A DNA stretch of 64,000 nt, taken from contig JBCNJP010000018.1 of assembly GCA_039602395.1 (NCBI GenBank), forward strand, positions 4,026,163 through 4,090,162, in the 5' to 3' direction. Shown here piece by piece: positions 39,207 through 50,372 of this stretch. The first letter of the stretch is position 1, and every line of letters starts with the position of its first letter. This DNA comes from Deinandra increscens subsp. villosa. Its lineage: Eukaryota; Streptophyta; Magnoliopsida; Asterales; Asteraceae. The position numbers and the translations under genes are program-made. Below the pieces are notes generated by a model. That model was not told the DNA's origin. It was given only the letters and a program-made list of their open reading frames with translations, and made no database searches.

Positions 39207-39617
39207 CCATTTTTTAGGTACGTTCCGAGCACATCACTATTATGAGATAATTATGCTTATGTTTATTATTTCTAACTTTCTTTGTTTTGGAATACTTATG
39301 TTTATGATCATCATGTTAAGTGCTTAAAATTATATATTTAATTTAAGGTGATTATATTTAATTGTGAGATTAAGAATGATGTTTTTTTCGAAATAGTTTA
39401 TGTAAGTTTTCATCGATGAAATATTCGTGAACAAGTTCAACTCTTTAATAAACGAACAAGAACACAAACTTCTGTCCACTATGTGTTCGTGACAACGTTC
39501 AACGATGAAAAACAAAATGAACATAAATAAGTCTCTATTCGGTTCAATTCAGATTGGTTCAGTTTGTTTACAACCATATCTATAACTTTTTTAACGAAAT
39601 TTTTTATCACTAATAAT

Positions 39618-40057
39618 ATTGAGCACATTATCACGGGGTGTAGGTTCGCGGATATGATTTGGATGTTGGTGGCACAGTGGTGTAAGTTACTGGATATCGT
39701 TCTCTTTCCCCCAAAGGACGCGGTGAATCTTCATAAAAATGGAAACTTTCTGAGTCAGAAATCGGAAGCTATTCAAACGGTTTTCTTGACTACATGTTGG
39801 TGTATTTGGATGGAATTGAACAACTTAATTTTCAAGAAGAAGACGCCCTCGGTGAATTCCGTGCTAAAGGAAATTAAGAGTTGGAGCTTCTTGTAGATGT
39901 CAACTAGGTATAAGGAGCCGTGTATTGATTGGAACTTGTGGTCCAAATTCTTGATGTAATCTCTTTCTGTTGTTTGTGTTGAGGTTCCCTAGCTCGTTGC
40001 TAGGGTCCTCTTGTTCCTTTTTCTTTTTTAATGAAGTTGTCGTTCTAAAAAAATTAA
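39618..40057 (+). mobile_element. LINE (L1-type) 3' end, 5'-truncated
   Basis: The frame from about 39618 encodes the C-terminal zinc-binding region of a plant LINE reverse transcriptase: HIITGCRFADMIWMLVAQWC, then FLTTCWCIWMELNNLIF and KEIKSWSFL. A TAG replaces the expected Trp codon, and the same frame continues MSTRYKEPCIDWNLWSKFLM to a TAA near 39959. A short 3' untranslated region with GCTCGTTGCTAGGGTCC follows and ends in an A run at about 40050. The element is 5'-truncated and inactive. No target duplication could be fixed. Confidence 0.8.
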
Positions 40058-40549
40058 GATTTGAACCTTCCTTACATAAAACAGACTAAACCTTATCATA
40101 TAATACCACTATCCTTTGGTCAACCTTATATATAGCAAATGGACCATAAGAATATTTCTATATTGTTTTGCGGACCCATGATTTTACTTTACACGTGATT
40201 GATAAAATGAAAATGGCGCAACGAAAATAAATAGTAATAGAGTATAACTTCCACTGGGCCTTGGTCCAACGAGTTGAAGCCCACCAAAATCAAAGAACAT
40301 AATTCGCTTTCTCGAAACATTACTTGTTTGTTTTATGAATTTTTATAAAATTGGATACACATTTTTCACTCAGAAATCTATCTTCTTACATTTAAGAATT
40401 TGTTCTACCAACTAGAGAAGATGTGATCAAAAGTAATATTTGCACTCCATGAACTTTGAATATATACAAGCTACATCTAGAGAAAATAGGAAACGTTCGG
40501 AGAGCATGTCGTCCACTGCAAAGAGCTCTCTGGGTTTAAATACAGACAT

Positions 40550-41020
40550 GACACGGTTCGGGATGTTCTTTTCGACATCTTCACGCGGGCGGGGATCTCG
40601 GCCAAGAAGGAAGCCCCTCTTAATTTTCTGTCTGATCCCTCGGATGGTCGTTCAACTCTCAGACCAGCCTGCGTCGGGAAACATGCTTGCGTCGATCTTA
40701 CAGGGGTTTCTTCTCTTGTGGGGATGAGGGCCAGTACTTTCAGGGCTGGTCAAGCGGCTTCTAGGGCGGCTGCTGGGAAGGTGAGCAAACACGAGAAAGC
40801 GTGTATTGAAAATCAACATGTGTTTGTTCCTTTCGCGTTTGATACCTTCGGTCATCTTGAATCGGAGGCGGTGGCCACGCTGAAACGGATCCAAAGAGTC
40901 ATACACGGGAACAGTACAGCCTCTAGAATGAAGAACTTTGTATTTATACGCCTAGGTTTTGCTATTCAAAAAGGGTTGGCGGCGCAGCTTGTTTTCCGCC
41001 TTCCCGGCATGACGACTTGA
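40550..41020 (+). pseudogene. C-terminal fragment of a repeat-associated plant protein family, function unknown
   Basis: A frame open from 40550 to the stop at 41018-41020 encodes DTVRDVLFDIFTRAGISAKKE..., GKHACVDLTGVSSLVG, KVSKHEKACIENQHVFVPFA, FDTFGHLESEAV and FAIQKGLAAQLVFRLPGM. I recall this block pattern from many multicopy plant proteins, often labelled reverse-transcriptase-related, but I know no established function. No start codon or upstream domain is evident, and the segment between LRPA and CVGKHACV seems shortened. It is probably a fragment. Confidence 0.5.
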
Positions 41021-41158
41021 TGTCATGTGTATTTCCCGCTTATGTTATTATCAGTTCTAGTAAAAAAAAACTTACAACAAGTTACCTATATACAATGAGC
41101 CTATTTAGAAGTAAAAAACCAATATAGGCAACTAAATATACACAACTAATTCAATCAT

Positions 41159-42010
41159 TTACACGCCCCCGCAAACTGGAAACTCCATTGACACACCAAT
41201 CTTGAAACGATTTTGAAGAAACGGATCCTGAGACAACGACTTCGCAAGCATATTAGCAATTTGATCCTTAGAGTTAATGTGTAGAACCTTGAACTTGCCA
41301 TCAACTACCTGTTTCCGAACAAAGTGATAATCAGATGCAACATACTTCATTCGGGGATGATAAACCAAATTAGCACAAACATAAGTGGCACCAGTGTTGT
41401 CACATAATATAGACGGAGAATCAGGGACCGGAACCCGAAGCTCGAACAACAGATTCTTAATCCAGCTTAACTCAGCAGCAGCATTGGCAAGATCCTTATA
41501 TTCAGCTTATGTGGAGAAGCGTGACACAAAATTTTACCTCGTGGAATTTCATGAAATAATATTGGAACCAAGACAGATCGCATACGCAGTAGTGGATCGA
41601 CCACTGTCATTTACACCTCCCCAATCAGAATCCGAGAAGGCCGAGAGAGTGAGCTTGTTATAGTGACTCATGAAAAGACCATAATGAATAGTACATTTGA
41701 GATAACTAGGGACACGTTTGAGAGACTGCCAATGAGAGCTTTTGGGGTGATGCATGAACTGGGAGAGTTTATTGATGGTGAAGGAAATATCTAGACGAGT
41801 GAATGCAAGATACTGAATAGATTCGACAAGCTTGCGATAGAGGTAACATCAATCGAAGGAGACGGATCGGCGGGCGACATAGGATCCGACGAAGCAAGCG
41901 GAGTGACAACATCTTTAGCGCATTCCATTTGAAAGGCACTGAGTACATCCTCAATGTGATGATGTTGGGATAGGAAGAGACTGACGTGTCTGAGGTGAGT
42001 CATAAAAATT
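41159..42010 (-). pseudogene. Copia pol fragment: end of RT and RNase H
   Basis: Pieces in different minus-strand frames give, in protein order, LFLSQHHHIEDVLSAFQMEC (near 41900-41990), LKCTIHYGLFMSHYNKLTL...SDSDWGG (41549-41755) and ILCDNTGATYVCANLVYHPR...HINSKDQIANMLAKSL (41159-41449). These are the end of a Ty1/copia reverse transcriptase and its RNase H. Stops and frameshifts make it inactive. The N-terminal part continues at 43803-44011 beyond LTR G. Confidence 0.85.
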
Positions 42011-42019
42011 TTCATTATT

Positions 42020-43802
42020 TGTGACACCTTTTTAGCAGTTAAGCTTTTAAATTTATAAACTCGATTTACTTAAACTACTACTGTTTCACTACATTCACGG
42101 GCAAGTACACCCATCGTGGGCAGTATAGTAGTGGTAAATTGAATCGGGATTGTTCAAAGACACAAAGGAAAAGGAGGGCTCTTGATACTTCACCGTTGCT
42201 GACGTCTAACCTGGTCATTCTTCAAGTGAAGATGTTAGTAAAAATATGTAAAATAATGTAACTAAACTAAACTAAATTAAACTAAAAAGTCATGTCTTGG
42301 TCAACTCGGTCGCAGATAATATCATTTGGGAGACTTATCAGTGGTGATGTTGGTAACCCGTAAATTATACCCTTCCAGTAAGATTATTCACCAACAGGCA
42401 GCAAGACCGCCTCTCAGCCTCAAATCAAGCATCACTACTCTCCTGGGCGATCGTCTACGAGGAGTACGAACCCCGGGGAACTGTGATGTTGGCAAACAAA
42501 TATAGTGAAGCTAATGCCACTTAGTTACGGGGTCCCTCAAATCGGCCGACTTACCGTACTCGACACGCCGTCATGAACCAGCAGGGGAACAACCCTGCGT
42601 GCCAGATTATTTTATTATAAAATTTATCTTTTTAAGGGACTAAGGTCCGTTTCTTCCATGCACCGCTCTCGCGCATGCACGTCCGGCGTAACCAAAGCCA
42701 AGTTCACAAACACGTACCATCTCGGCTTTCGTGAAGTGACAAAATATTACCAACCCCCATTCCCAACCAAATACTTTTAGCCCGCACTTGCGTGGTCAGC
42801 CGAGTTTGCTTACATAGACATAAGGACCTCGAACGTATCATGTAGCATGGGACGCGAGTCACCTTTCGGATCATGCATCGTCCCCTGACCGGGTGTCACA
42901 AGTCCGGCCTTTGGGATTTCGACTCCCCAAATGGTCTGTGATACGTAGAGCACGTTTGGTTCAGAAAATCAATAATAAACTTTTAATAAAAAGAGTTTTT
43001 ATAAAGTCATTAGTTCACCTTAAAGCAAAGTTTACAAAAACAGTTTACCAACCCACTAAAGATTTGTTTATTCCCAAATGAGTGTAAGAATTTGACTAAC
43101 ACTTGTAAGATTGAGGCTAACAAGTGTTAGTATTAAGATTTGCTTAATGGATAATGAAAGATTCATAAACAAATAACAGTTCATTATCACCATAAGTTGA
43201 AGTTCTTATAATCTTTGACGAGTAGACTCAAGAACACTAAAACAAATGGCTCAAAACCGAAAAGATGATAAACTAGTGGAAGAGAGGGAGAAGAATTGAG
43301 CAGGTTGCAAATGAAGATGGCTGCCCCTTTTATAGACAAGATTTGAACGGCACGACCCGTGCTAAACTAGACACGGGCCGTGCGAAACAGTAGGCACGGG
43401 GCGTGTCTTCAGTGGCACGGGGTGTGCTGATGTCAGGCCGGTGATCTTCAAATCTTCGAGCATCAGGAGCACGGGGCGTGTCTCTGTGTGGGCATGGGTC
43501 GTGCTTGGTTTGGCACGGGCCGTGTGGTTCAGAGATGATTCAGAGGCACAGGACGTGTCTTCCATGGTGTCTGTCGGGGTTAAGCTGGCATCTGGGCACG
43601 GGGCGTGCTAAACTCAAAATCACTGGTTTTCTGCTGCTTGATCAGTTTTTCTTGCATTTTCCGTTCCTTTTGTGATTTTGGCTTAGTAAAACCTAAAAAA
43701 CTACAAAAAAGACAAAAACACTGTTTCTTTGCAATAGTTAGTCATATTTTACCCAATACGCGAAGGATATTTGTTTGGAAAATATGTATACTTTAAGGTA
43801 CA
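42020..43802 (-). mobile_element. LTR G inserted in the copia RT gene
   Basis: The plus-strand left edge is TGTGACACC at about 42020; the right edge near 43802 (GGTACA) is approximate. In minus orientation, a cluster of CACGGGGCGTGC-type words (43349-43610) lies just upstream of a TATA box CTATAAAAGG (about 43326-43335). It is homologous to LTR F in opposite orientation. It separates two parts of one copia reverse transcriptase. I could not confirm a target duplication. Confidence 0.6.
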
Positions 43803-44011
43803 TCAGAGACCCGAGGGTTTAGAGATAACTTCAATACAAATAAAGTGGTGAAGGGTTCAAAATCCTTGAGTGAGAATTTATGACGGATAGTGGCAATAAA
43901 GTGATCGACAAAGATGGGATCATTGCCCGGAAGGACAATATCATCGACATAGACCAGAAAGTAGCAAATGGTCACACCGGCATGATAGATGAAAAGAGAC
44001 TGATTAGCCAT
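43803..44011 (-). pseudogene. Copia RT fragment with YVDD box
   Basis: The minus-strand frame reads MANQSLFIYHAGVTICYFLV then YVDDIVLPGNDPIFVDHF and RHKFSLKDFEPF. YVDD is the catalytic box of the Ty1/copia reverse transcriptase. It ends where LTR G begins; the rest of the domain lies at 41159-42010. Confidence 0.85.
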
Positions 44012-45059
44012 GGATTTTTTTTAATCCAAAGGAGAGGACAAAGTGAGTAAGTTCATTGTACAAGTGATGTGCACAAAAATATACATGTCATATATCAGAT
44101 ATTCCCTCACATTTTAGGTTATTCCTGATTAATTATATATAAAATAATTTAATATGGTTTCATTTCTAGTTTTTGAGAATAATCAAAGTCAAACTCACAA
44201 AAGAAGTCTTTATGTTTAATAATGAAGAAAAACTAAAGACATAGTGATTTTGGTCCAAGGCACAGACCTTCAATCACTGAACATGCCCCATGCCCCTGTA
44301 GAAAAGAAAAAATTTCCTCATGTGTTTCTCTCTCAATCCTAAACGAATTGGTGACCCCTAAACTCAACCACACTTCTGAGCACCATAACTAGAAGACCAA
44401 TGGTGCGGCTGTAAAACGCCTAAAACTTCGCAGAAGCACATCATGGGCTGGGAGTTGAGTTACGGGGCCCATAATATATGAATTTTGAGTATCTCGACGA
44501 CAGGAAGCTGATTTTATGGTTAACACGAGCCGTGCCAAACACAAAAAGGTTCGTGTTGTAGCACCTATCACATTTTTTATAACGTTTTATGACTTCCGTT
44601 AACGTCTGACTTTAGGTCCCAGAAATTTTTTTTTTAAAATATCAAATATTCGTTTTGATAACAAGACTATTCACTATAAATATCAAAGAAATAAAATTCT
44701 TCAATTGTCTTACTACAAAATAAACTCATGGTTTTGAACAACAACAAGTACTCGACACTTGCTTCCTTGATAGTGTTTGGTTCTTCAGTTTGGCCTTGCT
44801 CAGGTTGCGGTGTTTAACCTATATATTTCCTACATAAACACCAAATAATGTTAGTGTTCATGCCATTTGAAATTCATAATTCCTACATTGTTCAAAATCT
44901 AAAGTTTAAGTGCTTTGGTATGGTCGTGTGTCGCGACTAGGTGATTAATTCTCGTCGCGTATCGCGGCATGCTTCCCATGTCGTGAAGACAGTTTCTATA
45001 ACCCTCACGTGACACGAGGGGTGAAATTCACAAATGGTTACCTGTATTTTCTAGGTTTT
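44012..45059. other. Non-coding DNA left of the LTR head
   Basis: No gene recognised. A short GC-rich patch at about 44925-44970 contains GTCGCGTATCGCGGC, a word shared with the gypsy LTRs, so it may be a related LTR remnant. It ends in GTTTT (45055-45059) directly before the LTR head. Confidence 0.45.
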
Positions 45060-48000
45060 TGTGACGCCCACTCCCAGACTTGGCACCAGGAGGGGTCACT
45101 AATCGGATTTACTCATGAACACATGGTACAACAGAGATAACTAGGCAGCGGAAATAAAAAAAAACTTTTCATTTATTTATAGGCCAAGTACAAAAGTAAG
45201 GAAGATACAACGTAATCTAACAACTAGATCTTATCTATGTCTATTGCCAGTCTACTACCAAGTCCTTTCCTGATAGCTTGCCCGCCTAGTCTGTCCTTAC
45301 CAGAGTCCTTTCCTTGCTACCTTAAACATCGTCATCACCTGACATACATATGTTTTTTGGAAAGGTCAGCTTACGCTGGTGAGTTCTACATTTTTCAAAA
45401 AACGTTACCTTTGTCTTGAAGGTTTATTCCAACGCTTGGGCCTAACGACCCCCTTTTAACAAACATTTTATAACATAACAGAATTACACTATAACTTTAA
45501 AACCATTATCCTTTAAACATTTATCAGGTATAAAACATAACAGAGTTATACCAAAACATAACCTTTAAACATTTATTAGGTATAAGACATAACAGAGTTA
45601 TACCAAAACATTTATCCATTTAACTATCTAACCATTTATCCATTTAACCATTTACCCGTTTAATCGTTTGACCGTTAAACCTTTTAACCGTTTAACCTTT
45701 TAATAGGTATAAACATAATAATGTTATATCAAAACATAACCTTTAAACCGTTTAGTACTCATAGTACTCTGGGTCTCCTAGACGCTCTCTTGTGCAAATA
45801 ATCATTAGGTATAAAACATAAAAGAGTTATACGAAATATTATATGCAGTCATTTATTTACTAAGCATTGTGTATTGGTACCACGTTAGTTCCTCGGGCAA
45901 CCGTCGCCACCCGAATACCTTTTCAATAGAGCAGCGGTCGCTACCCCGGAGAACCGTCATTCCCCGCTTCTAGTTGTACAACCACCTTTTCCCTTTTCAC
46001 TAGACAATATCCGCTTAGATTAAAACGTTTTCAACCTTTTCATCCTTTTCAAAAGTCCATTTAAATAACCCTTGTATTTGGATTCATAACCTTTTCAACA
46101 CTAGTCCATCACCCGTACATGAAAATAAGTGTTTCATAAATATATGTTATTGGTCTCGTTCAAACTTCAGTGAACCCTATACTGGACTGAATCTATAACA
46201 TTTCCTATTGTATTACAAGTGTTTATATATAGGAAGTACCGCAGCGTATCTACCACAACTTAATACAAACAGATATGATATAGGATCATCCCAGTATATA
46301 TTACACCTTATAATCATAACAAGGCCAATAAGATTATTTTTACCCGACACTTATTCGCATACGCAAGCTTTAGACCAAACATTCACATTTTTCCATTTCT
46401 CAAAACTTTATATATAAGTTTCATCCTTTAATTACCCGTTTATTACAACTTTCCCGAAAACAGTTTATAACAGGTAATCATCATTCGAACAAGTATAGGC
46501 CTAAAAACATTTCACGTATGTGTATCGGCACAAAACATGTAAAAGGCATTTTAACATATTTCCTTAACATTTCTCATATATAACATTCCTAAAGTAATTT
46601 AGGAGTTTTAACATGTTACGACATTTCTCCCGTAAACACTATCATAACCTTTTTACGTATATTTCAAATCAACAGTCATGAAACAGTTTAATACTGTAAA
46701 ACATTTCATCAATAATAATTTTCATAAAATTTTCATAACCTTTCACGTATATATATCAATCAAAAACCTTATAAAAGTTCTAACTCTTAAAATAGGCAAT
46801 ATTTCAGTTATAAACCATCTTAATATACTTTCATAACATTTGTATGTATATCAGCCCGAAAATATTTAAAATATTTAAAGAGTGGGCTCATAGAACTCAC
46901 CTTATTCTCTTAAGCAGTTAATTCAGGCAAAACCTCCGCTATGCCTTTCAATTAAACCTAATCGCGTATTGTATGGCGTTAACGCAAGGTTTAATACAAT
47001 AAACACTTCCTATTTTTATTTTAACGACTTATTATCTTAATAATATTTAATTATTAAATTCATTCCTTTTTAAAGGTCAAAATGACCAAAATGCCCTTTA
47101 GGCACTTATCCTTTTTTTAACGATAATACGAAGAAGCACATTCCTATAAGTAAACGCTCACTCCGGGATCGCCCAGTGAGGTATGCCAGTTCGTAGTTGG
47201 GATTTATGCGACACCCCCGCTTTGCTAGAAACCCCAGTGTACAGGGGCTTACCCTTCTGGTCCGCACGAACTTCTAAATATCCGATTAACTCGGTATATT
47301 AAATACTTTAATATTTATCCATTTTAACTTCATATATACTTATTATATAAAAACATGTTACCATACCAAAAATCAAGTCCCCATACCCTCCGGATTATTT
47401 TATATTAAATAATCATATTTAGAAACCATAATTTCATGAATTTCTCGTTTTTTTTTTATCAAAACTCATTTTTAATTCAAACCAACTTAGGGTATTACCC
47501 ATTATAACCTTTTATAATATTCTAAAAAAGATCAAAGCTTAATTCAACATCGTTAGTCAATTTGGGCAGAGTAACGTTACGAAAACCCTAATTTTGATTC
47601 GTTAACAGAACCTTTACCAAACATTTTCCAATTGTGAATTAAACTTAGTGCTTTCTTAAAACACATTATTTTAGGATTACCTACAAAAATTCAGACCCTA
47701 ATTCCAACCCAATCACCCAATTTTGGCAAAACAAGCTCAAGAACCCTAATTTTTATGCATTTTTAGAAATCATACTTAGAGATAGAATTAGCAAAAAATG
47801 AGATAGGTTATTGTTCATCATACCTAATGATGCTTGACTGCAGAAATTGAGCTCCTAACTCCCAACGATCAGATCGAATTTGACAGAAGAAGGTTGTGGT
47901 TTGTTTTAGGGTTTTTAGGGTGAAGAATCAAGAGATTAGTGATGATATTCGACGGATCCGGCCCCTATTTATACTAATCGAGGTTTCCCCAGGGTCCTAG

Positions 48001-48064
48001 CACGTATGGTGATGAGTAATCGGTCGAAAACGACACCTAGAGGGGCTGATTCGGTTCAAACGTG
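45060..48064 (-). mobile_element. LTR head of a Tekay-type gypsy LTR (second half of a split LTR)
   Basis: It opens TGTGACGCCCACTCCCAGAC exactly like LTR C and follows it, with length differences, to TGAAAACGACAC-type sequence and ACGTG at 48060-48064. Similarity to C stops there. The missing tail matches 25559-26609. Inside are repeats of ACATTTATTAGGTATAA and of CCATTTAACCGTTTA words at 45480-45740, and a minus-strand TATA-like TATAAATAG near 47966-47974. Confidence 0.85.
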
Positions 48065-48957
48065 AAGAACAAGTCGCATATATATAAATATATAATAATT
48101 AAATAAAAAATTCGGTTTTCGGTCTAAACCGAACTAACCGTATTAACCGAAATTTATAAAATTATAATCCATAACCGAACCGAAAACCGAATTAAAATTT
48201 CGGTTACGGTTACAAAACCGAACCGAAAACCGAAATTGTATAACGGTTTGGTTTTTTTTTGCTACGGATACGGTTCGATTTACGGTTTTTTTCGGATTAC
48301 GGTTTTTTTGTACACCCCTATCGCTTACGAGGTTGAGGGGGTGCACGTGTACTCCCTGGGCCTATTACAATTTCGCCCTTGGTTTGAACCACGCCTCCAA
48401 CCCACACGACCCACTCACGCACACCCGGACCGATGTTTCACGCGCGTGAGTGAAACTCACATACTCACCCACACACGTATATCACACGACGTAATGTGAA
48501 GTTTAAATGATTTACCCAAAAATGTTTAATGTTTAAATGATGGATTTTTACCTAAAATATTAATGTATTTAATTCTACAAAGAGAAGATAGTGGAACAAA
48601 AAAAGGAAATGAGTGTTTAATTTTATAAATACAATTATTAATCAATTTCATTCCTTGTTCTTTTTTTATTTACAACTTATATTTACGTTTAACTTATATT
48701 TTAACTTTTTTGTTCTTTGACTTTTTATTTATGTGGTCTATAATTCATAACACTATTATTTTATTATTAATGTATATATTCATGTGCGCTTGGATTGTAG
48801 CCAAGTGATATAAGAGATAAACTCTCTTTGGTGGAGATTAAATTCAAATCTTAATAATTGTGTTATTTAGGTGGAATAATAAAATATTATCATTAAGAAA
48901 ACATATTCATGCTATTATGATGATTTAACTGTGTAAGACTAAGGTTTAGGATGATAA

Positions 48958-50111
48958 GGTTAAGAGTAATGGTTTCCCTCACACCCCCATTTCCCCACTC
49001 CATTTTTTTTGTCACCTCATCATTCCCCACCCCTTCCCATTTTTTCCCAATTTGTGGACTTATGGTTTTCCCACACCTCCATTTCCCCAAACACTTTTTT
49101 ATAATAAAATATTTAAAATAAAATACTAATAAAAACAAAAAAAAAATTTATAAATAAAAATTAAATCCTAACATTACAAATAAAAAAGAACTCCTAAAAT
49201 TACTTATTTAATCCTAAAATTACATATTAAATCCTAAAATTACAAATTAAAAAAAAAACCTACATATAACACCGGAAGAGTTTGGCTCGAATTTTTTGAG
49301 CGAGGGTTTTAGCCTCCTCGCTTGGGTCGCGTTCAACCCTATCGAGGTCACGACACATTTGCTCGCGTTCCATTAGTTCGAGTTGTTTCTGTCGTTGTTC
49401 TCGAGCTTGTCGTTGAAGTTCGATCTTTTCCCGTTGATACTCGTTAAACGTTTGAAATTCGGAATGGTAAGCTCCACTCGAAGACGCTTTTCCTTTTCCT
49501 TTTTGCTAAGCGTTTAGCTTTTTTGGTACCCATTGGAAGTGGTTGTTCGGTTGGGCTCTTGGGAGACGTTCCACCTCCACCGAGGTTGAGATCGAAAGGA
49601 ATGGATTGGGCTTGCGATGGACTATCGGTGTTGAAGCTCCGATTTGAATCGGATGTTCTGCTTCTTTTAGAAGCACCTTGGTCATCACTATTGCAACCGT
49701 CGTCCAACGCATTTGCCGCTAGCCATTTTTGAGAAACTTTCACCACATCCCAAACCTCCAACTTGTCAAAAGCGCCCCTATTTTCTAGTTTGAATCGATG
49801 ATGGTTGCCTTCATAATTTCTTCTTCACATTGCCCACTCTTTTGATTACCCAAAATGTGAATGTAGGTGTTGTTGAACTTGGTGACCTTCCTGTTCAAGT
49901 TGCCCCACCTCGAGTAAATTTGATGCTTTGTGCGAACAAAGCTTTTTAGATCGTCGAAGTTGGGGGTATGATAAATTAACAAATTGTGCCACCTTAAGGT
50001 AACTGTGTTCCAAAATGATTCCCTACTTTGGGCATCTCCTAAATTAAGAAAGGAAAAACAACTTGTTAGTAAACTTTAAAAAATGTTAGTAGTTTTTTTA
50101 AAACGATTCCC
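48958..50111 (-). mobile_element. PIF/Harbinger remnant, right copy only
   Basis: This 1,154-bp insertion is flanked by TAA (48955-48957, 50112-50114); the left duplicate has a single TAA at the site (about 3098). It starts GGTTAAGAGTAATGG and its other end reverse-complements to GGGAATCG, a poor inverted match, so one end may be eroded. It contains a broken ORF1 but no transposase. Confidence 0.75.
49260..49985 (-). pseudogene. PIF/Harbinger ORF1-type (Myb/NAM-associated) protein, frameshifted
   Basis: Three minus-strand frames in order give FDDLKSFVRTKHQIYSRWGN...NNTYIHILGN, then KLEVWDVVKVSQKWLAAN with SKRSRTSD, IPFDLN and PMGTKKAKRLAKRKR, then AYHSEFQTFNEYQREKIELQ and LAQKIRAK. This is the layout of the Myb/SANT-like ORF1 protein that accompanies the PIF/Harbinger transposase in plants: DNA-binding region, low-complexity linker, GTKKAK...E-rich coiled end. 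At least two frameshifts break it, and the N-terminus is missing. Confidence 0.75.
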
Positions 50112-50334
50112 TAACATGGAGTGTGGAGAGCTCTGATTACATCATCATTACACCCCTTTATGAGAATGAAGTTTTAGTTTTTGTGCAAGACTTTACTACC
50201 CCGGTGTTACCTATTTTACCATATTCACTTTATGTTTCTTTACCTTCGATCTCTCTAACTTTAATAAATTTAATATTACTAAAAAAGTGATTAGTAATGT
50301 GTGATAGGTATTACATAAATTAAAAGTAAACAAG

Positions 50335-50372
50335 GTTGAGATCACCCGCGCGTTGCGGCGGTTCAAGCCTTT
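50335..50372 (-). other. Decayed Helitron-type 3' hairpin
   Basis: On the minus strand CCGCCGCAACGCGCGGGTGATCTC closely resembles the Helitron end at 38655-38683, but CTAG is replaced by CAAC. It suggests a minus-strand Helitron extending rightward from here; the other end was not found. Confidence 0.45.

Larger units (their letters stand above)
22068..48320. mobile_element. 26-kb hAT-family composite with nested insertions
   Basis: The ends are perfect inverted repeats TAGGGGTGTA...TACACCCCTA. An 8-bp target duplication TCGCTTAC flanks them (22060-22067, 48321-48328), and the empty site is seen in the left duplicate near 2145-2152. Both ends carry many GGTTCGGTT/AACCGAACC words just inside the TIRs (22080-22215, 48110-48308). 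No hAT transposase was found. Without the nested LTR at 22435 and the block at 25559-48064 the element would be roughly 0.9 kb, so it is best read as a small non-autonomous hAT swollen by later insertions. Confidence 0.88.
48321..50219. repeat. Right copy of the segmental duplication, second part
   Basis: After the hAT end and TCGCTTAC, similarity to the left copy resumes at about 2153 and runs to 3206 (50219 here), interrupted by the Harbinger remnant at 48958-50111. It lacks the left-copy MITE of 2332-2665. Confidence 0.9.
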
